Source: Limimaricola sp. G21655-S1
Lineage (GTDB): Bacteria; Pseudomonadota; Alphaproteobacteria; Rhodobacterales; Rhodobacteraceae
DNA: 64,000 nt
Reading direction: 5' to 3'
NCBI RefSeq assembly: GCF_027213785.1
Contig: NZ_JAPWGO010000012.1
Coordinates: forward strand, 1 to 64,000
Shown piece after piece: positions 24,628-32,812 of this stretch. The position numbers were made by a program, and so were the translations under genes. Below the pieces are notes generated by a model. The model was not told where the DNA came from, did no database searches, and worked only from the letters and a program-made list of their open reading frames with translations. Each line of letters begins with the position of its first letter. Position 1 is the stretch's first letter.

Positions 24628-26168
24628 CGGCCGGACCTCTTGGCTGCGGCGCGGCGCATGGCCACGAAGTTGGCATATGAGATGGCGGCCACGACGAGGA
24701 AGATCAGCAGCGTGATCGCCCCCGCGAGGCCGAATTGCTGGCCCGAATCCTGAAAGGCGAGGCGGTAGGTGAAACTCGCGAGAATGTCGGTCTCGCCCGC
24801 CGGGATCACCGTGCCGGGGATGTCGGGCCCGCCGCGCGTCAGCAGCAGGATCAGTACGAGGTTGTTGAAGTTGAAGGCGAAGGCCGCGATCAGCAGCGGC
24901 AGGAAGGGCGGGATGATCTGCGGAAGGGTGATGGTGAAGAACACCCGCAGGCTGGATGCCCCTTCGAGGGCGGCGGCCTTCTTGTGGTCCTGCGGCACCG
25001 CCTGCAGGAAGCCCATGGCGAGCAGCATCATGTAGGGATAGCCGAGCCAGATATTGACGAAGAGGATCATCACCCGGGCGAGATTGCCGTCGGTGAACCA
25101 GTCGGGGCGGATGCCGAACAGCGCCTCGAGGATCAGGTTGATCTCTCCGAAATTCTGGTTGAACAGCCCGCGAAACACGAGGATCGAGATGAAGCCCGGC
25201 ACCGCGTAGGGCAGGATCAGCAGGATCCGGTACAGCGTCTTGAAACGCAGATGCTCCCACTGGAGGATCACCGCCAGCAACAGCCCCACGGCGAAGACGC
25301 CCGCCACCGACAGCGCCGCGAAGGCGAAGGTCCAGGCGAAGATCGAGAGCATCGGGCCGCGTACGCCCTTGGATTCGAGGATGCGCTGAAAATTGTCGAA
25401 GCCGACGCCCACGCGCCAGCCCGGCGGCACCGGCTCGCCATCCGGCGTCTCGAAGAAACCGGTGTCGTGATTAGCGGTGAGGACGAGCCCGTCCGAGCTG
25501 CGGGTCAGCATGTCCTCGCCGCTGCGCACGAAGTCGGGCGTGACGCTGGCGAAGGTCCTGAGCCCGGCATTGCGCAGGTCGATCTCGTCGGGGGTGGTCA
25601 GCGTCAGGCTCTGCAGACCCGCGCGCAGCTTGATCGCTTCTCGGGGGCTGAGCAGGTCGAGCGGCGGCTCGGCAGGCGCAAGCGTCACCGCCTCCTCCTC
25701 GACCGCCAGCGTCACCGGCTCGGAGAGGAGCCCGCTTTCGGGCAGCCAGATGCGGTAGCCGTCGCCATCGCGGGCCACCGTGAAAGGCTGTTCGGTCTCG
25801 GGATCAACCGTGCCGCGCGAGGTCAGCACCTCGATCGTCCGCTCGTAGGACAGCAGGTTGAACGAGGAGTAGTTCGTGAAGCCGAGCCAGATCGTATAGG
25901 CGACCGGGAAGGCGATGAAGACCAGCACCGCCGCGACGCCGGGGAAGATGAAACGCGCGCCGTAGAAGCGGTTGGCACCGAAGATCACCACGAATCCAGT
26001 GGCCACCGCGAGCAGGATCGCGCCGAAGAGCGGCTGCGCGATCTGGTAGAGGAAGAAGGCGCCGTAGAGCATCGCCACGCCCAGCACCGCCACGACGGCC
26101 AGGCGCAGCCAAGGCCAGGTTTCGATATGCGTCTCGGACGGGCCGGGGCCCGCATCGGCGATGGTCAT
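24624..26168 (-). CDS. malF: Maltose-type ABC transporter permease MalF
   Basis: At 514 residues this has the same length as E. coli MalF. It includes the large periplasmic P2 loop (about residues 95-270) that only true MalF proteins carry. Shared blocks include AFTNYSS-like GFTNYSSFNLL, FKTLYRILLILPYAVPGFIS, FRGLFNQNFGEINL, WLGYPYMM and the EAA loop KKAAALEGASSLRVFFTITLPQ. The start ATG at 26168 follows GGGAGG. It sits between malE (after a stem-loop) and malG (overlapping). The resemblance argues for maltose or maltodextrin as substrate rather than a generic sugar. Confidence 0.95.
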   Translation of the reverse strand: MTIADAGPGPSETHIETWPWLRLAVVAVLGVAMLYGAFFLYQIAQPLFGAILLAVATGFVVIFGANRFYGARFIFPGVAAVLVFIAFPVAYTIWLGFTNYSSFNLLSYERTIEVLTSRGTVDPETEQPFTVARDGDGYRIWLPESGLLSEPVTLAVEEEAVTLAPAEPPLDLLSPREAIKLRAGLQSLTLTTPDEIDLRNAGLRTFASVTPDFVRSGEDMLTRSSDGLVLTANHDTGFFETPDGEPVPPGWRVGVGFDNFQRILESKGVRGPMLSIFAWTFAFAALSVAGVFAVGLLLAVILQWEHLRFKTLYRILLILPYAVPGFISILVFRGLFNQNFGEINLILEALFGIRPDWFTDGNLARVMILFVNIWLGYPYMMLLAMGFLQAVPQDHKKAAALEGASSLRVFFTITLPQIIPPFLPLLIAAFAFNFNNLVLILLLTRGGPDIPGTVIPAGETDILASFTYRLAFQDSGQQFGLAGAITLLIFLVVAAISYANFVAMRRAAAKRSGR

Positions 26169-26239
26169 GTCGGTGATCCCTCCCGGAGCACGCCGCGTCC
26201 TTGGCCCTTGGGCTGCCCCGGCGGCGACGGGGCAGGGGG

Positions 26240-26262
26240 CCGGGGCGACGATGCCGCCCCGG
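26240..26262 (-). other. GC-rich mRNA stem-loop between malE and malF
   Basis: CCGGGGCG (26240-26247) pairs with CGCCCCGG (26255-26262) in the malE-malF gap. No T-run follows on the minus strand. Stem-loops in this position in other binding-protein operons protect the upstream mRNA, giving more MalE than MalFG; that role is inferred. Confidence 0.5.
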
Positions 26263-26271
26263 GCTTGGCGC

Positions 26272-27438
26272 TTATTCGCCCTTGATCCGGGCGGCGGCGT
26301 CGTCGAGCGCCGCCTGCGGCTCCTGCGCGCCGTTGGTGATATTGGTCAGCGCCGGCTGCATCGCGGCCCAGAACGCGCCCATCTCGGGGTTCGAGGGCAT
26401 CGGGATGCCGTCCTTGGCGACGTCGAGCATGGCGCTCACCTTCTCGTCGTCCTGCGCCGCGGCGGCCGACTGGTCGGCCAGCGCACCCAGCGCACCGCTC
26501 TCGTTCCAGACGCTCAGCCCCTCGTCGGTGAGCAGGTAGCTTTCGATGAACTCCTGCGCGAGGTCGAGATTGGGCGAGGCGGCGTTCAGGGCCAGCGCCT
26601 GCACCCCAAGGAAGGGCGGGGCCAGCTCGCCATCGACCTTGGGCAGCGGCGCCACGCCGAAATCGATGCCCGATCCGGCGAGGTTGGCCCAGGCCCACGG
26701 CCCGTTGATGACCATGGCGACCTCGCCATTGTTCATCGCGCCTTCCATGACGCCGTAATCGACGCCCTTGGGCATGACGCCGTCCTCGATCAGCGAGGCC
26801 AGCACCTCGGCGCCCTCGACCGCGCCCTCGGTGTTCACGCCCGAGGTCGCACCGTCATAGGAGCCTTCGACCTTCTGGAAGGCGAAGCCGCCGTTGGCCG
26901 CGAGCATCGGGAAGGTGAAATAGGTGTTGTTGTAGTCCCACAGGATCGGCGCCACGCCCTCGGGCAGCTCCATCGCCGCAATCTCCGAGAAATCGGCGGG
27001 CGGGGTGTCGACGTATTCCTTGTTGTAGATCAGGTGCGCGGCCTCGACCGCGACCGGGTAGCCCCATGTGGCGCCGTCGAAGGTCACGGCCTCCATCGCG
27101 GCGGGCAGGATGCCGTCGGTGAAATCGGCGCCGGGGGTCACGGGGGCGATGATGCCGCCCGTGGCCCATTCGCCGAGACGGTCATGCGCGTGCATCACGA
27201 TGTCCGGCCCGTCACCGGTGGCGGCGGCCTGCTGGAACTTCTCGGGCAGCGGCTCGACCACGGCCACCTCGACCGGCACGCCGAACTCCTCCTCGAAGGT
27301 CTTGCCGATCTCGCGCAGCGCGTCGGGGGCGCGGTTGTCGCCGGTCCAGATCAGCAGCTTGCCATCCTCGAAGGCCAGCGCCGGCGCGGCCGACAGCATC
27401 AACAGCGCCACGGCGCCGAGGGTCTTGGTCTTGGTCAT
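26272..27438 (-). CDS. malE: Maltose/maltodextrin-binding protein MalE
   Basis: This 388-residue periplasmic solute-binding protein has a signal peptide ending LSAAPALA. The body matches E. coli MalE in order: EDGKLLIWTGD, FQQAAATGDGPDIVMHAHDR, GYPVAVEAAHLIYNKE, YFTFPMLAANGGFAF, MVINGPWAWANL and AASPNLDLAQEFIESYLLTD. Aromatic residues of the sugar cleft (the W of GPWAW and the F/Y/W of YFTF) are kept. GGGAGG precedes the ATG at 27438. It is the first gene of malEFG, divergent from the lacI-type regulator, with palindromic operator candidates between. Confidence 0.96.
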   Translation of the reverse strand: MTKTKTLGAVALLMLSAAPALAFEDGKLLIWTGDNRAPDALREIGKTFEEEFGVPVEVAVVEPLPEKFQQAAATGDGPDIVMHAHDRLGEWATGGIIAPVTPGADFTDGILPAAMEAVTFDGATWGYPVAVEAAHLIYNKEYVDTPPADFSEIAAMELPEGVAPILWDYNNTYFTFPMLAANGGFAFQKVEGSYDGATSGVNTEGAVEGAEVLASLIEDGVMPKGVDYGVMEGAMNNGEVAMVINGPWAWANLAGSGIDFGVAPLPKVDGELAPPFLGVQALALNAASPNLDLAQEFIESYLLTDEGLSVWNESGALGALADQSAAAAQDDEKVSAMLDVAKDGIPMPSNPEMGAFWAAMQPALTNITNGAQEPQAALDDAAARIKGE

Positions 27439-27517
27439 GTCATCCTCCCAGATCGTCCCGCCGCCGGGTCCTCCCCACGGCGCGATTCGCGGCACGATAG
27501 CAAAGCGGCCGGTTTTC

Positions 27518-27531
27518 TCAAACCGCTTTGA
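27518..27531. promoter_or_regulatory. Candidate LacI-family operator, malE side
   Basis: TCAAACCGCTTTGA is a 14-base palindrome with one mismatched pair around a central CG, the standard form of a LacI-family operator. It lies 80 bases before malE and 101 before the divergent regulator gene. CAAAGCGG at 27501-27508 is also complementary to its right half. Confidence 0.55.
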
Positions 27532-27594
27532 GGCTGACGGCGGGACACCGAGCTTTTCGTTGCAATTGCGGGGGCGCGAGGCATAGATTGCCGC

Positions 27595-27608
27595 TGCAAG
27601 CGCTTTGA
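27595..27608. promoter_or_regulatory. Candidate LacI-family operator, regulator side
   Basis: TGCAAGCGCTTTGA has a perfect AAGCGCTT core and the same right half (CGCTTTGA) as the site at 27518-27531. It lies 24 bases before the regulator start, so it could autorepress the regulator-malK unit. Confidence 0.55.
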
Positions 27609-27631
27609 ACGGCCGGGGGAGGGGTCGCGGC

Positions 27632-28687
27632 ATGGCGACTCTCAAGGACATCTCCACCGAGCTCGGTCTCTCGGTCGCCACGGTGAGCCGGGCGCTCAAC
27701 GGCTTTCCGGAGGTCGGCGCCCGGACCCGGGCCCGGGTGCAGGAGGCGGCGACGCGGCTGGGCTACCGGCCCAACCGCTCGGCGCAGCGGCTGGCGACCG
27801 GCCGCTCGGGCGTGGTCGGCATGATCGTCAAGCTGCGCGCCGACATGTCGGCCGACCAGACCTTCTTCGACGTGCTGACCACGCTGACTGCCGAGTTGGC
27901 GGCGCGCGATCTCGACCTCGTGCTCTCGGTCGATCAGGGCAACGACCCGGTCGCGCCCTACGAGCGGATGCTGGAGCGCGACCTGCTCGACGGCTTCGTG
28001 CTGAACGCGCCGGTGCCGAACGATCCGCGGCCGGGCTTTCTGCGTGCGCGCGGCGTGCCCTTCGTGATGCACGGCCAGGCCCATGCCGCGCCGGATTACG
28101 CCTTCTTCGGCATCGACAATCGCGCCGTCTGCGCCGACGCGGTCGAGCTGCTTGCCAGCCTCGGCCATGCCCGGATTGCGCTGATCAACGGCGAGGCGCG
28201 CTTCGCCTTTGCCGAGGATCGCGAGCAGGGATTTCGTGCCGCCATGGCGGTGGAGGGGCTGGCGGTGCCCGATGGCTTCGTCGCGGGTGGCGCGCCGACC
28301 GAGAGCACCGGCTACACGCAGGCGCTGGCGTGGCTCTCGGGACGAGCCGGGCCGCGGCCCACCGCGATTCTCTGCGCCACCACCCCGGTGGCACAGGGCG
28401 TGCTGCGCGCGGCGCGCGATCTCGGGCTTTCGATGCCGGGGGACCTTTCGGTCATCGCGCATGACGACGCGCTGCCCGGCATCCGGCCCGCGCATTTCAA
28501 CCCGGCCCTGACCGTGACCCACGCGCCGCTGCGCGACGCCTGCGCACCGCTGGCGCAGATGCTCGTCGACCATCTGAACGGCGCGCCGCCCGCGCGCCTG
28601 CAAACCGTGAACCGGGCCGGGCTGATCGTCCGGGCCTCGACCGGCCCCGTCCCGAAGGGAGAGGAGAGACCATGGCAGACCCCGTGA
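27632..28687 (+). CDS. LacI-family repressor of the maltose-type locus
   Basis: This 351-residue regulator begins with the LacI helix-turn-helix MATLKDISTELGLSVATVSR and the hinge helix region RPNRSAQRLATGRSG. The rest is a periplasmic-binding-protein-like sensor domain ending FNPALTVTHAPLRDACAPLA. The start ATG at 27632 gives the canonical LacI N-terminus; the earlier in-frame start at 27605 adds arginine-glycine filler. It replaces MalT as the likely controller of this locus. It overlaps malK by 16 bases and is divergent from malEFG, with two matching palindromes between them. Confidence 0.93.
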   Translation: MATLKDISTELGLSVATVSRALNGFPEVGARTRARVQEAATRLGYRPNRSAQRLATGRSGVVGMIVKLRADMSADQTFFDVLTTLTAELAARDLDLVLSVDQGNDPVAPYERMLERDLLDGFVLNAPVPNDPRPGFLRARGVPFVMHGQAHAAPDYAFFGIDNRAVCADAVELLASLGHARIALINGEARFAFAEDREQGFRAAMAVEGLAVPDGFVAGGAPTESTGYTQALAWLSGRAGPRPTAILCATTPVAQGVLRAARDLGLSMPGDLSVIAHDDALPGIRPAHFNPALTVTHAPLRDACAPLAQMLVDHLNGAPPARLQTVNRAGLIVRASTGPVPKGEERPWQTP

Positions 28688-29781
28688 CCAGCGCGCTGCG
28701 CGCCGACCGGCTCAAGAAGAGCTATGGCGGCGTCGAGGTGCTGCATTCGATCGATATCGACATGAAGCCGGGCGAATTCCTCGTCCTCGTCGGCCCGTCC
28801 GGCTGCGGCAAGTCCACGCTGCTCAACTGCATCGCCGGGCTCGAGGAGATCTCGGGCGGCGCGCTTGAGATCGGGGGGCGCGACGTGACGCACGAGCCGC
28901 CAAAGGACCGCGACATCGCCATGGTGTTCCAGTCCTACGCGCTCTACCCGACGATGAACGTGGCCGAGAACATCGGCTTCGGCATGAAGGTGCGCAAGGT
29001 CCCCAAGGCCGAGGCGCAGCGCAAGATCGAGGAGGTCGCGAAGCTCCTGCGGATCGACCACCTGCTCGACCGCAAGCCTTCCCAGCTCTCGGGTGGCCAG
29101 CGCCAGCGCGTCGCGATGGGCCGGGCGCTGGTGCGCGATCCCAAGCTGTTTCTGTTCGACGAGCCGCTGTCGAACCTCGATGCCAAGCTGCGCGTCGAGA
29201 TGCGCGCCGAGATCAAGCGCATCCACAAGACCACCCATGCCTCGATCGTCTATGTCACCCACGACCAGATCGAGGCGATGACGCTGGCCAGCCGGATCGT
29301 CGTGCTCAAGGGCGGTGTGGTGCAGCAGATCGGCACGCCGCAGGAGATCTACGACACGCCCGCCAATACCTTCGTCGCGGATTTCATGGGCTCGCCACCG
29401 ATGAACCTCGTACCCGCCCGCGTCACAGAAACCGGCCTCGACATCGACGGCACCCCGCTCGCCATGGGGCCGGGTTGGCGCGCGGCCGATCTGCCGGCGC
29501 GGGTGACGCTCGGCATCCGGCCCGAGCATCTGAGCCGGGCCACCGGCACCCCCGACCTCGTGGTCGCGCCGAAGATGATCGAGAACACCGGCGCCGAGGC
29601 CTATGTCAATTTCGTGCTCGGTGGCGAAACCATCACCGCGCGGCTGCCGGGCCGGATCCCCGAGGACGCCACCGACCATGTCGATCTCGCGGTGGCGCGA
29701 GAGGGGCTGTGCCTGTTCGACATCGAGACCGGCACCCGGATCGAGCGGGCGCCGGCGCTCAGTGCAGCCGTCGCCGGCTGA
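28672..29781 (+). CDS. malK: Sugar ABC transporter ATP-binding protein MalK/UgpC type
   Basis: This 369-residue ATPase of the CUT1 family shows Walker A GPSGCGKST, the Q-loop MVFQSYALYP, the signature LSGGQRQRVAMGRAL, Walker B LFLFDEPLSNLDAKLR and the H-loop VTHDQ. A C-terminal TOBE/regulatory domain follows from about residue 235 (DFMGSPPMNLVPA, GIRPEHL). It powers MalFG. It is transcribed away from malEFG, behind and overlapping the LacI gene, so the locus needs both divergent transcripts for function. Confidence 0.94.
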   Translation: MADPVTSALRADRLKKSYGGVEVLHSIDIDMKPGEFLVLVGPSGCGKSTLLNCIAGLEEISGGALEIGGRDVTHEPPKDRDIAMVFQSYALYPTMNVAENIGFGMKVRKVPKAEAQRKIEEVAKLLRIDHLLDRKPSQLSGGQRQRVAMGRALVRDPKLFLFDEPLSNLDAKLRVEMRAEIKRIHKTTHASIVYVTHDQIEAMTLASRIVVLKGGVVQQIGTPQEIYDTPANTFVADFMGSPPMNLVPARVTETGLDIDGTPLAMGPGWRAADLPARVTLGIRPEHLSRATGTPDLVVAPKMIENTGAEAYVNFVLGGETITARLPGRIPEDATDHVDLAVAREGLCLFDIETGTRIERAPALSAAVAG

Positions 29782-30235
29782 TCCCGGCGCGGCGCAGGCC
29801 GAGGCCCAGCGCCTCGGCCAGATGGGCGGCCTCCGCCGCGGCCTCCGGCCGCAGGAACGCCATGGCGAGCATCATCGCCTCTTCCCGCGCGGCTTCGGAG
29901 CCATGGCCGATCAGCCGCGCGAACCAGGCTTCATCGGCACCGAGACAGGCGCAGTCGGCGGCGTGGCGCATCAGCGGCCGACGTCCCGTCGTGGCGCAGA
30001 GCCGCGCCAGCGCGTCGAGCGCGCGCGCCGCCGCACCGGCCGAGCCGGGGTCGAGATCGGGGGCGAGCCGGGCGGCCACGGCCTCGAAGCCGGCATCGCA
30101 CCACAGCCTGAGCAGCCGCACGGCGCGCGCCTCGACCGCGCCGAGATCGTCGAGACGCCCCACCGGCGCACCGCCGATGGGACTGCGGGGACGGGAATCG
30201 TCGGAAGGAAAATCTTGGGGAAAGTCGCGGGGCAT
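29759..30235 (-). CDS. Conserved hypothetical protein (158 aa)
   Basis: This 158-residue protein is rich in Ala, Arg and Leu and predicted all-helical, with no signal peptide or membrane helix. It has a Cys pair and charged end (RHAADCACLGADEAWFARLIGHG). I do not recognise a family. The ATG at 30235 starts MPRDFPQDF. Its 3' end overlaps the convergent malK by 23 bases. A zinc- or cluster-binding role from the Cys residues would be a guess. Confidence 0.65.
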   Translation of the reverse strand: MPRDFPQDFPSDDSRPRSPIGGAPVGRLDDLGAVEARAVRLLRLWCDAGFEAVAARLAPDLDPGSAGAAARALDALARLCATTGRRPLMRHAADCACLGADEAWFARLIGHGSEAAREEAMMLAMAFLRPEAAAEAAHLAEALGLGLRRAGISRRRLH

Positions 30236-30327
30236 GACGGGCCTCGATGGTCCTGAACGCGTCCGGCTTGCGACGGCTGGTCCGTCGTGGCTGAGCCATA
30301 CCTGACAATAAATGTCGTGTATGTCAA

Positions 30328-30990
30328 TCACCCCTTCAGCAGCCGCAGCCCCTGGGTCACATCGGTCCGCACCGCCAGCCGCAGTCCCGGCTCGTCCCCG
30401 GCCCTGAGCGCCGCGAGGATCAGCTTGTGATGATAGGGCGGCTCGGTGCGGCGCAGTCGCCCGTAAAGCGCCCGCATGGTGGGGCCGAGCTGCAGCCAGA
30501 CGGTCTCGGTCATGGCGAGGATCGCGGGCGACTGGGCCCGCAGGTAGAGCGTGCGGTGAAATTCGAGATTCATGCGGATATAGCCGGTGGCGTCGTGCCG
30601 GGCGACCATCTGGCTGACCCCGGCATTGATCGCTTCGAGCCGGTCGATCAGCGCGAAATGCGCCCGTGGCAGCGCCCGCGAGGCCAGTTCCGGCTCGAGC
30701 ATGGCGCGCAGCGCTGCCAGTTCCTCGATCCGCTCGTTGGTGAGTGCCGGCGTCGCGACGCGGCCCGAGGAGGAGAGCGACAGCGCGCCCTCGGCCACCA
30801 GCCGCCGCACCGCTTCGCGGGCGGGGGTCATCGACACCTCGAACAGCTTGCCGATGCCGCGCAGCGTCAGCGATTCACCGGGGGCGATCTCGCCATGCAT
30901 GATGCGGGTTCTGAGCGAGCGATACACCCGGTCATGCGCCGCCCCGGCGGGGTCGGGGGCGCGGGGGGTGGCGACGGCGGGCGGGATCAC
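30328..30990 (-). CDS. GntR-family regulator with FCD domain
   Basis: This 220-residue regulator has a winged-helix domain (HDRVYRSLRTRIMHGEIAPG, then LRGIGKLFEVSMTPAREAVRRL). A C-terminal all-helical FCD ligand domain follows, with the metal-binding Asp/His pattern (NLEFHRTLYLRA, PYHHKLILAALRAGD). FadR-type GntR proteins usually sense organic acids. The start is GTG at 30990, overlapping the upstream metalloprotease stop (GTGA). No target is obvious in the neighbourhood. Confidence 0.9.
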   Translation of the reverse strand: MIPPAVATPRAPDPAGAAHDRVYRSLRTRIMHGEIAPGESLTLRGIGKLFEVSMTPAREAVRRLVAEGALSLSSSGRVATPALTNERIEELAALRAMLEPELASRALPRAHFALIDRLEAINAGVSQMVARHDATGYIRMNLEFHRTLYLRAQSPAILAMTETVWLQLGPTMRALYGRLRRTEPPYHHKLILAALRAGDEPGLRLAVRTDVTQGLRLLKG

Positions 30991-31697
30991 GCGGTGGCTC
31001 CGGCGGGGGCGGTGAAATCGATCCGCTGCAGCGCGTCGCCATGCAGACGCAGCCAGTCGCGCGCGGCGCGATGCTGCGGGAACAGCTGCTCGCACACCGC
31101 CCAGAAGGCGGGCGAGTGGTTCATCTCGGCCAGATGCGCGACCTCGTGGGCGGCGACGTAGTCGCCGATCTCGGGCGGCGCCATGACCAGCCGCCAGGAC
31201 AGCATGATGTCGCCCTTCGAGCTGCACGATCCCCAGCGCGAGCGGGTGTCGCGAAAGCTCAGCCGCCCGGTACGGCGGCCCAGCGCGGCGGCGTGGCGGT
31301 CCACGGCGGCCGAAAGGCGATCGCGGGCGCGGGCCTTGAGGAAGGCCATCGCCCGCGCCGGGGCGCGCGCCGCGTCATCGGGCAGGAGCAGCACCCGCCC
31401 CTCGAGCCGTGGGCTGCGCAGGGCGGCGGGCCGCAGCGCGATTTCCTCGCCCAGATAGGGCAGCGAGCCGCCCAGCCGCACCGCGCGTGGCGGCGCCACC
31501 CGTTCGAGATGACCGCGCACCCAGGCCTCGCGTTCGCGCAGGAAGGCCAGCGCCTCGCGCTCGGGCGTGCGGCGGGGCAGCGTCAGCGTCACCCGCCCGT
31601 CGCGATGCGAGACCCGAAGCGTGATTCGCCCCGCCCGATCCGAGCGGCGCAGCGCCACCGTTAGGGGCGGGTTGCCCGGCAGCACGTGTTCACCCAT
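30987..31697 (-). CDS. YgjP-like M48-type metallopeptidase (DUF45)
   Basis: This 236-residue protein carries the zinc-binding motif AAHEVAHLAEMNHSPAFW (HExxH with a downstream His). It also has the DUF45/YgjP signature SFRDTRSRWGSCSSKGDIMLSWRL. Cytoplasmic; the physiological substrate of the family is unknown. It starts at ATG 31697, divergent from the TIGR02300 gene, and is coupled through GTGA to the GntR gene. Confidence 0.92.
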   Translation of the reverse strand: MGEHVLPGNPPLTVALRRSDRAGRITLRVSHRDGRVTLTLPRRTPEREALAFLREREAWVRGHLERVAPPRAVRLGGSLPYLGEEIALRPAALRSPRLEGRVLLLPDDAARAPARAMAFLKARARDRLSAAVDRHAAALGRRTGRLSFRDTRSRWGSCSSKGDIMLSWRLVMAPPEIGDYVAAHEVAHLAEMNHSPAFWAVCEQLFPQHRAARDWLRLHGDALQRIDFTAPAGATA

Positions 31698-31845
31698 ATC
31701 CCGCTTGCCTCCCTCCGCCCAAAGGCTTTGACAGCCTGCCGCGCTTATGGCAGGGGAGCGCGATCCGCCGCAAGGCCGAGGCGCGTTTCGCGCCCGGGCC
31801 GGCGCGCCCGCCGATCATCGTCGCACGGAACTGGAAGGACAGCCC

Positions 31846-32178
31846 ATGCCGAAGGAAGAATGGGGAACCAAGCGCATCTGCCCGACCACGGGCAAGCGCT
31901 TCTATGACCTGAACGCAAACCCGATCATCAGCCCCTATACCGGGCAGGTGGTCACGCTCGACACCGGCAAGCACCGCACCATGGTGGCGGATGCCGAGGA
32001 CGCGCAGACCAAGAAGATGAAGAAGTCCTCGGAGGATGACGAGGAGCTGCTGCTCGACGACGACGACAGCGACGATGACGACGTCGATCTGGGCGATGAC
32101 GTGCTCGATGATGACGACGACAGCGATGACGTGTCGCTCGACGAGCTGGCCGATGTTCCGGCCGAGGACGACGAGTAA
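31846..32178 (+). CDS. TIGR02300 family acidic protein
   Basis: This 110-residue protein starts MPKEEWGTKRICPTTGKRFYDLN, the hallmark of TIGR02300 (the FYDLN motif), with a possible zinc-ribbon Cys. The second half is almost only Asp and Glu with a few Ser, so it is disordered and strongly acidic. The family is restricted to alphaproteobacteria and has no known function. The start at 31846 follows a GGAAGGAC-like ribosome site. A tRNA-Ala gene follows about 110 bases later. Confidence 0.93.
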   Translation: MPKEEWGTKRICPTTGKRFYDLNANPIISPYTGQVVTLDTGKHRTMVADAEDAQTKKMKKSSEDDEELLLDDDDSDDDDVDLGDDVLDDDDDSDDVSLDELADVPAEDDE

Positions 32179-32289
32179 GATTTTTCGGCCCGGGCGCGTG
32201 TTTTCCGCTTGCACCCGCCCGGCGCCACCCTTAGAGAGCGGCACACGGGCAGCGACGCTGACCGACACGGCGGAAACGCCGGACATGAT

Positions 32290-32365
<76 letters not shown>

Positions 32366-32812
32366 TCATCCTCCAGACGCCTTTATATTAGCTATGCGGA
32401 TCGAACCTGATCCGAACATGCTTCATTTGCCCTGAGCGGTCCCGACGGGCCCTCGAGCGTGCAAACGGCCTATCTCCGCTTCTTCGTAGTGCCGCCCGGC
32501 AGGATAATCACACGTTCCGCGCCGCGTGCGTCCGCCCCGGTCTGCCGTAAGCCCATGACCGCGGGTTCGGGGGCTGCCACCCCATACGCAGGCCGTCCCG
32601 TTGCGCTTTTACAACCATCAGGCATGTTTTCGCGGCCGGGGGGCATAGCCGCTAAGTGGTACTTGTTCGGCAAAGTTCGGCTAGGTCGAACGGCGTTTCG
32701 CGGCGCGAAACCGCCTTTTCTCCCCCGTACCGCCTCACCGGCTTCGCAATTCGCATGATCCTGCATAGGGCAACCGGCGCAAACCGGTACCGATCAAGGA
32801 TCACCACTACAC
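32366..32812 (+). other. Non-coding stretch between tRNA-Ala and the CAP-domain gene
   Basis: No reading frame here shows family similarity or a credible ribosome site. Visible structure is limited to short hairpins: CGGATC/GATCCG at about 32398-32415 and GTTTCGC/GCGAAAC at about 32694-32710. The second could belong to the leader of the downstream gene. The region probably holds that gene's promoter. Confidence 0.6.

Noticed and set aside
32459-32766. Possible small genes on either strand between tRNA-Ala and the CAP gene
   Set aside because: Both frames lack ribosome sites and family similarity and have unlikely composition.
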